64,000 nt of DNA from Lineus longissimus (lineage: Eukaryota; Nemertea; Pilidiophora; Heteronemertea; Lineidae). The notes under the pieces were generated by a model, which was not told where the DNA came from, did not search any database, and was given only the letters and a program-made list of their open reading frames with translations. This document shows, piece by piece, positions 46,294 to 57,875 of this stretch. The position numbers and the translations under genes were made by a program. Within the stretch, counting starts at the first letter, position 1; each line of letters starts with the position of its first letter. The stretch covers positions 1,860,001-1,924,000 of the forward strand of contig NC_088312.1 of the NCBI RefSeq assembly GCF_910592395.1. Reading direction: 5' to 3'.

Positions 46294-47223
46294 ATCAGGG
46301 GCGTATAGTTTTTTGGTCGGGGGGGGGGGGGACTAAAGTTATGGTCAAAAAACAATCTTTGGTGACTTCTGCCTTTTGCCCCCCCCCCCGCTCTTTCCTG
46401 CATTCTCACTTCAAATCTAAATGAATTTCTGCTGAAAAGAGACTGAACAAATATAAATTTCGTACCACATATAAGCTACACTCACCAGTCTCATATTGTT
46501 AATCACGAGTCGAAGGTCACTTATCTCATGCAGCAGCAGGTCTCCAATTGATATCAACACAGGTCGATAAATCGAATTTGAGATAAGATGGTTTCTCATT
46601 CACGATTATGGAAATTGGAGAGGTTTAGATTTTGATCCTAGAATCAGAACGAGAACGAGGTCACATTTTTTCATGGTTTGACGTCATCGAGTCTTGCTTT
46701 GTATATTATTTTTTTAGGCATACAAGGCATAAAGACACACATGCATGCAATGTCTGTTTCATTGTATTTCAGACAAGAGGCAACGCGACGTTCGTCTTCA
46801 AAATGCCACGAGCTCGCTGTTCTTAGATCCGCCGAATCTAATCCTCTCTATTGACTATATACACCCAGGGTTATTGATGAGTTAGCGTGGATGAGGGAGC
46901 TCTTCATTCACCGCCTCGCATAATCACTTCGTTAAAGGAGGGCAGAATGTAGCAATATCTTTCTTAATTGATGATATATGGCATTGACTGCAACTATGCA
47001 CGTATTGATGAGTTAGCGTTGATGAGGTGTCGCATTGATCACATCATTCTTCGTTCTTTCAAAACTTTGACAATAACTGGTAGCATTGGTGTCTTTGAGT
47101 CTCCACTTGCACCGCTCTTTATATCTTGAGTCACAAATCGATTTTCAACGTATAAAAAGAAGGTACACTGTAATAGGGAGAGAGGGGGCATTGTCCCCCC
47201 CCCCCGCTAGTTACGCCCCTGTA
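46294..47223. mobile_element. Candidate ~930-bp non-autonomous TIR element
   Basis: The left end reads TATCAGGGGCGTATAG followed by a 14-G run. The right end reads a C run followed by CGCTAGTTACGCCCCTGTAT, the complement of the left end. TAT flanks both sides. TIRs of the CAGGGGCGTA type are common in invertebrate MITEs. Inside, TATTGATGAGTTAGCGT occurs twice (46873, 47002). No transposase reading. Confidence 0.45.
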
Positions 47224-49090
47224 TTTAGAGAGGTGGGGCCTGCTAGAAAAATATTTGCTGTGGCAAAGAAGAGCGACGGCCAAAGCAGTGCCCACTCTGA
47301 AAAGAGGAAGACTCCATCTATAGCAATGTTTTCTTGATAAAATTATGTCTTCACTCGCAACTTTATTGCTTCTTGTACTTGCAGGGACTCAACGTATAGG
47401 AGACAGTTTCAGCCGTTACTCATTTTGCATCAGTTCTTGACTTCCCGCCCGGAAAGTTTCGCCCGTGGAGCTGCAGTTGGATTACATGTCTCGGACGGGA
47501 ATAAGACTGGGTCACTCCTGAAACAGAAATAGTAAAGACTCCGTGAAATGAAGTGAATCTACGATTGAATTACGGACATTCTAACTCTGACTGCAGTTGC
47601 GGATTATACCCGAATCAAGTCGATCACCGATGAATTGATTGGTCAAATCGACCAACAAATGGGTCCTCGGAGGTAAACGCAGATGCAGTGGATGAGCAAA
47701 TAAGGCAGACTGGAGCGGCATGGCCAGGTCCCTGTTATTGCGGAAGGCACAAAAATAAAATAATAAATTGCTTTAGCGAATGTCAACAAGCGCGGAGCTT
47801 TGCTTACCGTATCTCGGACACTCATCGGGTCGTCGCTACTGTTGATTTGTGGCGTTGCTAGGGTATTGTTGGTGCAAATCGATTTTTTCTTACGGCGAAT
47901 ATTTGTACATTGTCTGAGAGCTGGAAATTGAAGATATTATCGACCGGATAAAGTTGTTGTCGATTGATGAATGAAGTGAATAGGCCGTTTATGAAACACG
48001 ATTACATTGTATACAGCATCGCGCAAGGTCGTTTGCTACATATTCCCCGATATATATATAAATGCAGCTGGCGATGGAGAGCAGTATTTCACACACATTT
48101 GACTCGTTACAGGATTGCCTCTCCATGATGTGCTAATCAATCTAATTGGTCTCAGAGGAGTGTCACTCATACGACAACTAGTTATTCGTGGAAGCTGAAT
48201 CGTGGATGGACAGAGGAACGCCCATGTTGATAGTTTGTATGTCCATTTAGAGCCAACAAAAGGTTTAACTATCAGTTCTTTGGTTACCTTTTGTAGTGAT
48301 TGCAACATCTCATTACTCGTGTGATTGCTATTGATCTCTCGTTTATATCAACAAGGTAGGTGTTAATACAAAACCCTGGCATATATATACGGAATCGTTG
48401 GATCCACTCTAGATTCACTAACGGCTTGGTTGGTATTTTCAAACGAGGATGACATTGGATTACCATTTTTGTGACACAGGCAGAAGCTAGTTTACTTCTC
48501 AGGATAATAGTAAGAATTAGAATCATATAGGTCTATGCATATGCTCGTACACGCAATAGGTATGCTTTCACTTGGATAAAAAAAGGTTTTGTGCAATCAC
48601 GGAGATACGATGTGATCTTTGCCATCTTGTTTTAGAATCCAAATGAAATGTCAGGTGACCGGATGTAGCTGTGGCGCCATCGTAGTTCAGCTTGATGCAT
48701 CTCTACTGATTTGAGGTACCCGATACCCGTATTCTAGTCTGTTTCAAATTGGAATGAACAGTATCGGGCGTGAGGTTTGAATAAGGATTGATGGAAGGTA
48801 TCTGATCAAATGTTGATTGTGCAAAGCAGAATTCAGATTGGTTTTTCAATACGAGCAGCTGAAGAATCAGTCGACCGACCAGGTGTTAAGGTCGATGCCA
48901 GAACGAAAGGGTCTCTCATCTGCTGCACTGGGAGTGATGTACATTAGAGTTGCAATTGAAATGCCCATTTCAATGCAATTGGCAATAAAAGATGCTTGAT
49001 TTGAGCGGTTATTCTTGGAGAGCGGTTATTCTTGAGAATAACCCAAACTTGATTGAAGTATTCTAGCAATGGTCGGAATATCAGCGAGGA

Positions 49091-50560
49091 ATGGAATCCG
49101 ATGGACAAAATGTGATGACGTACAACGAATTCCCGAGTTATTTCTCGGCGTCGCTCGGAGCCTTTTTGATGATAGAGAACATCTTTGGCTTGACCTTTAA
49201 CCTCATGGTTCTGGTCGTCTATCATTTGAGCAGACGGTCATTGACGTCAGTTGGCAACATCATCATTACGAGTCTGAGCATTTTGGATCTTCTTGTTGGA
49301 TTGACCACCATTCCTTTGACATTCACAATCATGGTGACGTCTCGGATGCAGAGCCGTCTGTTCTGCTACTTTCACGAAGCCTCGATTTCGTTTGCGAGTT
49401 CGGCCAGCGCGATTAATCTCATGATGATTAGTTTGGATAGGTATGACACTATAATAACACCACTGAATAGGAAATTAACAATGAATAATGTGAAATATGT
49501 GTTGATATTCATTTGGGTGATTTCGCTTGTCGGATTTTGTACGCCATTTTTTGGCTATGAGGCTTCCGGTACAAGGGATGAAAGATCAATAACGGGTAAT
49601 TTGTCTGAACTGCCGTGCTTCGAATGGTTCAACATATCACGCAAAAACAAATACTTCTATGAACTATATTACGTGATTCTGTACATAATTTCGAACACGG
49701 TGATGATATATTGTTACTTTAGAATATTCCACGAAGCGAAATCAAGACTCAGCTTTCGGACTGCGCTTGTAAAGGCAACATTTCTTAACATTCCCGGGGC
49801 TAGAACAGAAAATTCTTCCGTGCAAGCCTCAAAAGCTCACGAGCGACGAATGACAAAAATGACAATGATGATAGTTAGTACTTTTATGATATGCTGGGGA
49901 CCTCACGCCATATTAAGCGTTGTCATGGTTATTTTAGATAGTACTTTGTTACTAGAACAGTTACAACTATGGTTCTTAGCGCTGGCATATTTCTCCACCG
50001 TGTTGCATCCGCTGCTGTACGCTTTCATGCGGCAGAACTTCCGGCAAGTTTTGACTGATCGGTGGAGAAGCCGGCGCTCGACGATACGCGTTTCTCCTGT
50101 CACCGACGAAGTAAAACAAATATCAATGATTTCTCCGCTGAATGCGACCAGGGATGACAGTCACGCGAGTTATCACCATAATGGACGCTCGGTGTCCGTC
50201 GTTGCCAATAATCACAAAGTGGATACGCCACCAACGGTCATAAGCACGACATCTCGTGTCACTACCATATCCAAACATCAGCGCAGTATCAGCCAGATTG
50301 TTGACCGTGATAGCCATTGCAACTTTGTTCCGTCGAACGGGAGTATGGACTCTCTCATCAGAATTGGCGGGTACACTGGCTCAGGGAGCTTGGCGGCCTC
50401 CCTAGGCGAGAGCATGACCGGACAGTATGTTGTTATCAACTCAGAGAATATAGACAACTTGCCGAGCAATCTTCGTCCATATGTGATAGAGGAAACGTCA
50501 TATACAAAGACTGAAGACAGTCAGGATGAAACTGGTATGACAAGAGTCGAAAGTTCCTAG
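49091..50560 (+). CDS. GPR22-like class A orphan receptor (single exon)
   Basis: A 489-aa seven-helix receptor. The block CYFHEASISFASSASAIN followed by LDRYDTIITPLNRKLTM matches vertebrate GPR22 (CFHEACVSFAS...LDRYDISVKPANRILTM). TM7 HPLLYAFMRQNF also matches the unusual HPLLYAFTRQKF of GPR22 in place of NPxxY. DRY is at 116-118 and a K/R-rich AHERRMTKM precedes TM6, as in GPR22. The C-terminal tail (about residues 320-489) is long and Ser/Thr-rich, much longer than in vertebrates. The intronless coding region also agrees with vertebrate GPR22. An AATAAA lies at 50677-50682. Ligand unknown; vertebrate GPR22 is neuronal and cardiac and couples to Gi. Confidence 0.88.
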   Translation: MESDGQNVMTYNEFPSYFSASLGAFLMIENIFGLTFNLMVLVVYHLSRRSLTSVGNIIITSLSILDLLVGLTTIPLTFTIMVTSRMQSRLFCYFHEASISFASSASAINLMMISLDRYDTIITPLNRKLTMNNVKYVLIFIWVISLVGFCTPFFGYEASGTRDERSITGNLSELPCFEWFNISRKNKYFYELYYVILYIISNTVMIYCYFRIFHEAKSRLSFRTALVKATFLNIPGARTENSSVQASKAHERRMTKMTMMIVSTFMICWGPHAILSVVMVILDSTLLLEQLQLWFLALAYFSTVLHPLLYAFMRQNFRQVLTDRWRSRRSTIRVSPVTDEVKQISMISPLNATRDDSHASYHHNGRSVSVVANNHKVDTPPTVISTTSRVTTISKHQRSISQIVDRDSHCNFVPSNGSMDSLIRIGGYTGSGSLAASLGESMTGQYVVINSENIDNLPSNLRPYVIEETSYTKTEDSQDETGMTRVESS

Positions 50561-50682
50561 AAGTCTGAAGGATTCTGCAAGCAGACGATGCTGATTAGTC
50601 ATATATATTTACCCAGGATCTTGGTATATTGTACAGCTTGCTGCAACGTTTTTGAGTGTTCCTATTCCTCAGTAGAAATAAA

Positions 50683-52199
50683 GGTTTTTGAGCCTCATAT
50701 TTTTAAAAATTTTACCTGTAGGTATATCCCCATGTGCCATCTGTCGCCGTAAAGTTATTCGAGTTACGATATCGAACAATAGATGTCGCAACTCATGTTA
50801 ACTACACGTGTACCTGTACGTCGATGTGCAAGCCATATTGTAATTGAATGAAATCAGTGTACTAAGCATTGTTTGTAGAATTCTATTGTTTGTAACCAAA
50901 TGAACGGCAGCAGCCTGAAATAAAAATTTTAAAAACGCGCTACAGGAATAATTTTGCTTCATTTCTTCTGGCTAAACAAAGTAATGTTCAGGTGATCGAA
51001 CTTTCAAGGGCAAAAACCGGAGATGTTCTCTGCAAACCAAAGTAGGCCTATAACATGTTAAGATGCCGAACATGTCTGAAGACCAAATTTAAAGGGGCCT
51101 TTAGGTAGGCGTGAGGGAAACAAATTGTAAGTGTTCACTAACAGTTGACTCGTATGCACAGTATGCTGGGGGGGGGGGGGGTCCTGGTTGTGTTTGGTAC
51201 AGCGATAGCCATACAGCAACATCGTGGAACTTTATCCTGTGACCGACTTTCTGGCTGCTGTCTCTCGTCTCTCATGTACTGAAATTCCAGGGAATTCTTG
51301 AGTTTTGACCTATATTTGGACAGCTTTTAGCTCACCGCCATTGTCTACGGACGCCGATCAGGATTTGATGACATAAGCTCATATTTGTGAGCTAAAATGG
51401 CTACAGAATACACAGTGCTAATCATTCACGTGGCCAATAAAGCTTTGTAAGATGATCCGCTCTGTTTCGCTTCATCGGAAAACAATGGAATTCGGCCGTG
51501 CTTATTACCATGGACAGGGCTGAGGTGACTACCTAAAGCCTCTATATTACCAAAGGAAATATGGGCCTATTCAAGTGTGTTCCATTGAAGCGGAACCAAG
51601 TAAAATATCTTGCAATGCATTGTCCGTCAGTGGAATCACCACACTGGTAGTTTTTACGATAAAATGGAAGAAAGCAACAAAACAATTCTTACTTTTGACT
51701 TCTATATTAGTCACATTATTCACATATAGTACAGAATATCAGCTGACTGGTTAGTGGTTGATTTAATTGGTTGTGTTTTTGTCCTAGCCAGTAGTTAACA
51801 TACAGAGTGGGAAAAAGCAACGAAACGGAGCATTTCTGCCTCGAAAGATCTACATTCATTACAACTTTAAGTTATCACAAAAATAGGCAGGTTTCACCAC
51901 CCTTGATACGAACAGCTACGAACTGAGAAGAATGAAGTTTGAAGATTTATCGGAGAGTTCTCAGTCCAATTCCTCAAGTTACTTTCGGTAAATTAAGTAT
52001 GAAAGCTGATTTACGAATGAAAGAAATGAGAGAAAAACCATGGAGAAGTCTTTCCTTTCGTTGAGGTTATGGTGAGTGAAGACTTGAGCACTGAACACAC
52101 CAGTGGCCAGTCATTTCCAAGAGAAGAGTTTCGAATTTGTTCATGGATATATGAATAAGTCATTTCGACTTATGAAAAGGTTCTGAGATTTGAAATCAG
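50683..52199. other. Gene-free stretch between convergent GPR22-like and Cys-rich genes
   Basis: No supported coding region. A 13-G run lies at ~51169-51181. A CCAGT/TCCAG short repeat lies at ~52272-52297, just beyond. Confidence 0.4.
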
Positions 52200-52559
52200 T
52201 TTATTTCTTGTGTTACCACGCTATTCATATATTTAGGTCAAGCACCATTGAATTTTTTTCAAATGTTCGGATAGTTCAGTCCAGTCCAGTCCAGTTCATT
52301 CCAACAACTGATAAACGTGAGCTACTACAGCCGTCTTGACGATAAGGGGCTCTGAAAGTACAGGAAGAAGGCAACATTTTAATGATCACGGATTCTTTTC
52401 GTGCAGAGCATACTACGGACTTTAATCTTGACGCCTCTACTTTTCAGTCGAATCTTTGCGCGTGAGCCAATAAAGTGATCATCTCAAAAGACTAATTAAA
52501 GGCATTTCATTTTACGAGAAGAATCCAACAATATCATGCACCTTTGCTCTCCTATGTGC
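52200..52559 (-). other. Probable 3'UTR of the Cys-rich gene
   Basis: Lies between the read-through stop at 52560 and the minus-strand AATAAA (52205-52200). No further six-Cys exon is visible. A small 3' exon cannot be excluded. Confidence 0.4.
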
Positions 52560-55500
52560 TTAAAAAATACCATCAAATATTTCAACGGCACATTGAAATA
52601 CGAGATATTTCCTCACCTTTGAATCCTTCACAATTTGAATGATCTTCTCGTAACTTGCGAACTTCACTAGGTCTGACTGGGAAGGAATAGGGGCTGGAAA
52701 AGAAAGTTAAATCATGCAAATATTCAGATGAATTGTGCCCTCCTTATCATGCACATTTGTAACATTCACGAATGAAGGCAAGTGCCTTAATAGCTTGTCC
52801 AATTTATATAAACGATAATGACTATAACTATTTTAATAATGAAAACAATTCTGTTGTCATGAAACTGACTCACCAATTTTGGATTTCGTATCCTCCTCAC
52901 CAACACATTGACCAGCACACTTTAATCCTTCGAACCCCACCTCCTTCAGCCAACATTTGACATCTGTGTGACATTTGTTGAACCAATTCAAGATTATTGA
53001 GACATCCTTCCCGAGACAGCGAGGCATACAGTTCACGAAGTCGTTGTTGACCGGAGCTGAAAAGGTATACTGCTGTCAGTAAATAGTGTAGACGGAAATG
53101 ATGGGAATAATCTGATGGACGTTCTTCTGTTTGGGAAGTCAAATGAATGGAATAATTCTTGATTCTAACAACAACATGGGGAAGGCCATTACCCTTTTTC
53201 AATGACTTTTGATCGTTGAAATCTCAGACTAACTCCCTGAACATAAGAGTAATGTTAGATGGACATTCTTGCGATGAGAACAGATCAATACCCCGCAAAA
53301 TGAATACAGGAATAGCACCGAACAATACTGTGTAGTTTTCCAATGTTCTTATATGGAATGGTTGCAAATAGCAAACTCTTGAATTTGGAAATATCTGAAG
53401 AGTGTAGTTTTGGAAATTAAACGTACTTAATTCCAAAGTCGTACGTATATCTTCCTCATCTTCCCTTGCGAAGAGACAATGTCCAGCGCACTTCAATCCC
53501 TCACTCCCGGCCTCCTTCAGCCAGCATCCGATATTGGTGTGACATTTATTGTACCATGCAAGAATTTCTGAAATGTCCTTCTTTAGGCACTCAGCCATAC
53601 ATTTCAGAAAGTTGTTGTTGACAGGACCTGAAATCATATGAATTAATGTTTATTACAATCAAGATGACCGGGTTTTATGCACTTAAGAAAAGGAAATCGT
53701 TTGTAAAGACTGTTCCGTAGGGCCGGAGACGCAAACATTCACTCTTGATTTCCTCAGGAAGACAGGTGAATATCCACATTAGTCCCATTGGATGCTGATG
53801 GTTTGCCAATGAGCCTCTTCATGTGACAATCGACTGCATTGTATTTCTACCGGTTGCTAATTTTTGTGGCTACTATCAACATGCCACTCATGAAACATTT
53901 AAATAGGCACTTTGTGAAGTTTGGCTGTACAGTGACATTGTTCCCTGCAAGACGTCGTATATATACGGCAATGAATATGAACTGTGCATGAGGTTGGCCG
54001 ACAGTCTCTAAATTAACGATTTTGAGCACAAATACAATGTAGTTATTTATATCATATTAACAGAGCACATGTATTTCTATTGAACAAATTTGTTAATATG
54101 CAACATTAAAGCTAAAAGCATATTGCGTTGTGATCCCTAACTCTATAGTCAGTCGTCTGTTTAACTGTTAAACATACATGCAGACAAAATGCAAACTTTA
54201 CCTGTTTCGATGGTACTAGTTGCAGTCTTCTCATCCAACAAGAAGCATTTTCCGACGCATTTCACTGCTTTCCAACCTGCCTTCTTAACCCAACATGTCA
54301 CACTCTTCTTGCACTCGTTGTACCACTGCTTAATCTCGTTGTAGTCCTTGCCAATGCATACTGCCATACATACGAGGAACCCTATGACTTCTTCTTTATC
54401 AGGCTTTTCAATAGCTTAAATTGGACAGAGAAAACTTAAGCCGTGTGGGAACGAGAGAACGGGAAATACGTAAGTCATGTAAGTGGGAAGGAGAGAACTC
54501 AAATGGGAAAGCTATCAAGTTGCATGGAAGAGATTTATTGGGAGTTGGTTAAGAACTGTCTTGTTGGAAAGAAAGTTACTTAATCAGAAACGAGCCGCAG
54601 TGGTGTTAGTGGCTCAGGTCTCTGACTAGCGATCATGAGGTCTCCGGTTCGTAGATATTATACTGTAACCCAACGTTTACCTTTCAAAACCTTACCTGTT
54701 TCAACAGCAGGAGTAACGGCCATCTCCTGTGTCATGTTGGTCTCCGACAGGATGCACTTTCCGACACATTTCAAAGCTTTCTTGCCGACTTTCTTCACCC
54801 AACACTTCGCCTTCTTCTTGCATTCTTTGTACCACGCCTTGATTTCTGTGATGGTCTTACCGAGACATTTTGCCATACATAGGATAAATCCAGAGTTGTC
54901 TTCAGGCTCAACCAAACCTATACATGAAAAGAGCAAAGGTATACTTAGTGTTAGTATAGACACTCGCTTGTCTCGTGTATGTTGGATTTCGTCTTCGGTG
55001 ACTTCATGGTCTGTTCATGAGTCTGAAGGCAAGATATTATGACTCTGATCTTCTTTCAAAACATTAGAAATTAAATTTGCTTCGCTTCTACCTCCTGGTT
55101 CTGCAGGGATATGTCGAGGCATGGCCTTGCTAGCTCCCTCCCATGCATGATCATCCTTTGTTAGAGTGAGTTCCACGAATACTTTTAACAAAATCTGCGA
55201 AATAAAGAGAAAAGGTTAAGAAACGTACTTTCAGTAGCGAGCAAAGCAGTGGTTTCATCCGCCTTGAGGCATTTTCCAGCACATTTCAGACCCTGCAGCC
55301 CAACCTTCTTCATCCAGCATTTGGCATTTTTCTTGCATTCTTTGTACCATTCTTCCACCTGCTCCAGCGACTTTCCCATACACTTCGCCATACATTTCAC
55401 AAACTCAGGTACATCTGACACAACCAGGGACGAGGACTCGATTGCTGTCAAAAAGGAATAAATACATTCCGAAGATGAATTGTCATGGCAGCTTGTCTCG

Positions 55501-57733
55501 TGTATGTTGGATTTCGTCTTCGGTGACTTCATGGTCTGTTCATGAGTCTGAAGGCAAGATATTATGACTCTGATCTTCTTTCAAAACATTAGAAATTAAA
55601 TTTGCTTCGCTTCTACCTCCTGGTTCTGCAGGGATATGTCGAGGCATGGCCTTGCTAGCTCCCTCCCATGCATGATCATCCTTTGTTAGAGTGAGTTCCA
55701 CGAATACTTTTAACAAAATCTGCGAAATAAAGAGAAAAGGTTAAGAAACTTACTTTCAGTAGCGAGCAAAGCAGTGGTTTCATCCGCCTTGAGGCATTTT
55801 CCAGCACATTTCAGACCCTGCAGCCCAACCTTCTTCATCCAGCATTTGGCATTTTTCTTGCATTCTTTGTACCATTCTTCCACCTGCTCCAGCGACTTTC
55901 CCATACACTTCGCCATACATTTCACAAACTCAGGTACATCTGACACAACCAGGGACGAGGACTCGATTGCTGTCAAAAAGGAATAAATACGTTCCGAAGA
56001 TGAATTGTCATGGCAGCTTGTCTCGTGTATGTTGGATTTCGTCTTCGGTGACTTCATGGTCTGTTCATGAGTCTGAAGGCAAGATATTATGACTCTGATC
56101 TTCTTTCAAAACATTAGAAATTAAATTTGCTTCGCTTCTACCTCCTGGTTCTGCAGGGATATGTCGAGGCATGGCCTTGCTAGCTCCCTCCCATGCATGA
56201 TCATCCTTTGTTAGAGTGAGTTCCACGAATACTTTTAACAAAATCTGCGAAATAAAGAGAAAAGGTTAAGAAACTTACTTTCAGTAGCGAGCAAAGCAGT
56301 GGTTTCATCCGCCTTGAGGCATTTTCCAGCACATTTCAGACCCTGCAGCCCAACCTTCTTCATCCAGCATTTGGCATTTTTCTTGCATTCTTTGTACCAT
56401 TCTTCCACCTGCTCCAGCGACTTTCCCATACACTTCGCCATACATTTCACGAACTCAGGTACATCTGACACAACCAGGGACGAGGACTCGATTGCTGTCA
56501 AAAAGGAATAAATACATTCCGAAGATAAATTGTCATGGCAGCTTGTCTCGTGTATGTTGGATTTCGTCTTCGGCGACTTCATGGTCTGTTCATGAGTCTG
56601 AAGGCAAGATATTATGACTATGATCTTCTTTCAAAACATTAGAAATTAAATTTGCTTCGCTTCTACCTCCTGGTTCTGCAGGGATATGTCGAGGCATGGC
56701 CTTGCTAGCTACCTCCCATGCATGATCATCCTTTGTTAAGAGTGAGTTCCACGAATACTTTTAACAAAATCTGCGAAATAAAGAGAAAAGGTTAAGAAAC
56801 GTACTTTCAGTAGCGAGCAAAGCAGTGGTTTCATCCGCCTTGAGGCATTTTCCAGCACATTTCAGACCCCGCAGCCCAACCTTCTTCATCCAGCATTTGG
56901 CATTTTTCTTGCATTCTTTGTACCATTCTTCCACCTGCTCCAGTGACTTTCCCATACACTTCGCCATACATTTCACAAACTCAGGTACATCTGACACAAC
57001 CAGGGACGAGGACTCGATTGCTGTCAAAAAGGAATAAATACATTCCGAAGATAAATTGTCATGGCAGCTAAGGGTGCTTTTCTGATTACGTGATTTCACA
57101 GAGGCTGTGAAAATATGGTCTCATTCGCAATTGACAGCTGATTTCTTGGCATGTATCAATCGAAACGGCATCATCAACCTTCAGAGGCAAAGGCTAAAGC
57201 AAGAGACTAGATACTGTAATTCTTGGGATTGAAATGTATTGCCACCTACCGGTCCACACCAATAGCTCTTCAGGGGCGGGGTCCTTGCATCCACTGGCAC
57301 ATTTCTGCACTCTGTCACCGAGATGCTCCCCCCAGCAAGTTGCTGAGTCCTTGCAGATCTTGTAGACCGCTGTCACACGATCTTGCTCGCCTCCTCCAAT
57401 AAGGCATTTGCTCATGCACCCGACGAAAGTCTCGTCATTTCTCGTGGATGGAGCTGAAAGTGCGGGAGAGATTTTAGTTTGCTGTTTGCATTGAATGTTC
57501 GTTGTGGCGATTAGATCCGCCTCCAACAGAATCAAGCCTGCTACAGTCACTTGTAGCCAATTTGATTATAAAAAAGAAGTTTTCAAACCTGCAATTTTAG
57601 TTGACAAACTGGTTAGGAGCATAAAGGACGGAAAATCTAGGAATTTGTCGCGATAGTTACTACCATCGAACTTACCAGCTGATGAAACTGCAACAGAAAC
57701 CAGAAGGATCGTGATGAAGTAGACCGATGTCAT
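52560..57733 (-). CDS. Secreted multidomain cysteine-rich protein, nine six-Cys repeats (unrecognised family)
   Basis: Exon 1 (57733-57676) encodes a signal peptide (MTSVYFITILLVSVAVSSAG). Nine exons follow, each one domain: 57453-57250, 57020-56805, 56494-56279, 55969-55754, 55444-55229, 54917-54696, 54414-54202, 53627-53427, 53056-52874. A short helical exon starts at 52693 (PIPSQSDLVKFASYEKII...). It either splices at 52617 or reads to a TAA at 52560-52562, so the 3' end is uncertain. All domain exons are phase 1-1, so they add or drop without breaking frame. Spacing is C-x3-C-x14-C-x5-C-x11-C-x3-C (x16 in the first domain), with W-[YF] before C3 and W just after C4. Domains are Lys-rich (CKKNAKCWMKKVG) and linkers acidic or Ser/Thr-rich. 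Predicted secreted protein of about 680 residues. The CxxxC pairs recall helical-hairpin peptides, but I cannot place the family; structural, defence or venom-like roles are all open. A minus-strand AATAAA lies at 52205-52200. Confidence 0.82.
54600..54660 (+). other. tRNA-like fragment (possible SINE head) in an intron of the Cys-rich gene
   Basis: TTAGTGGCTCAGG resembles a Pol III A box and GGTCTCCGGTTCG, ~37 nt downstream, a B box. The order and spacing are as in tRNA-derived SINEs. The rest of a cloverleaf is not convincing, so a functional tRNA is unlikely. Confidence 0.3.
54966..57067. repeat. Four near-identical 525-526 bp tandem units, one Cys-rich exon each
   Basis: Units start (GCTTGTCTCGTGTATGTTGG) at 54966, 55491, 56016 and 56541. 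Each contains a 216-nt domain exon plus flanking intron, and the copies differ at only a handful of bases (for example CTGCAG/CCCGCAG in the exon and GTACG/GTAAG at the donor). The fourth unit stops being similar at about 57067. The duplication breakpoints lie in introns. Confidence 0.95.
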
Positions 57734-57861
57734 CTTTGAATCGCCGAGTGATTGCTGTAGCAAAGGTCCGAACAGACCGATCTCCTAGGAGCAAGTGACA
57801 ACTCCAACTCACGCCCACCAATTTATCACGAAGATGTCCTGATTATCTGTTCATGTCCCTA

Positions 57862-57875
57862 AGCTCTTATACCTA
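57862..57875 (-). promoter_or_regulatory. Candidate TATA box of the Cys-rich gene
   Basis: The minus strand reads GGTATAAGAG about 135 nt upstream of the chosen ATG. Position and sequence suit a TATA-driven promoter, but no transcript start can be verified here. Confidence 0.35.

Larger units (their letters stand above)
44257..49090. other. Gene-free stretch upstream of the GPR22-like receptor
   Basis: No supported coding region. It holds an inverted-repeat cluster at 45096-45201, a candidate ~930-bp TIR element at 46294-47223 and homopolymer G/C runs. The last part should carry the promoter and any 5'UTR exon of the receptor. Confidence 0.4.

Noticed and set aside
54600-54660. Functional tRNA gene
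   Set aside because: A/B-box-like parts are present, but acceptor stem pairing and a proper T-loop are missing.
55249-57037. Plus-strand 70-codon open frames repeated four times
   Set aside because: Antisense shadows of the Cys-rich exons, repeated because the exons are.
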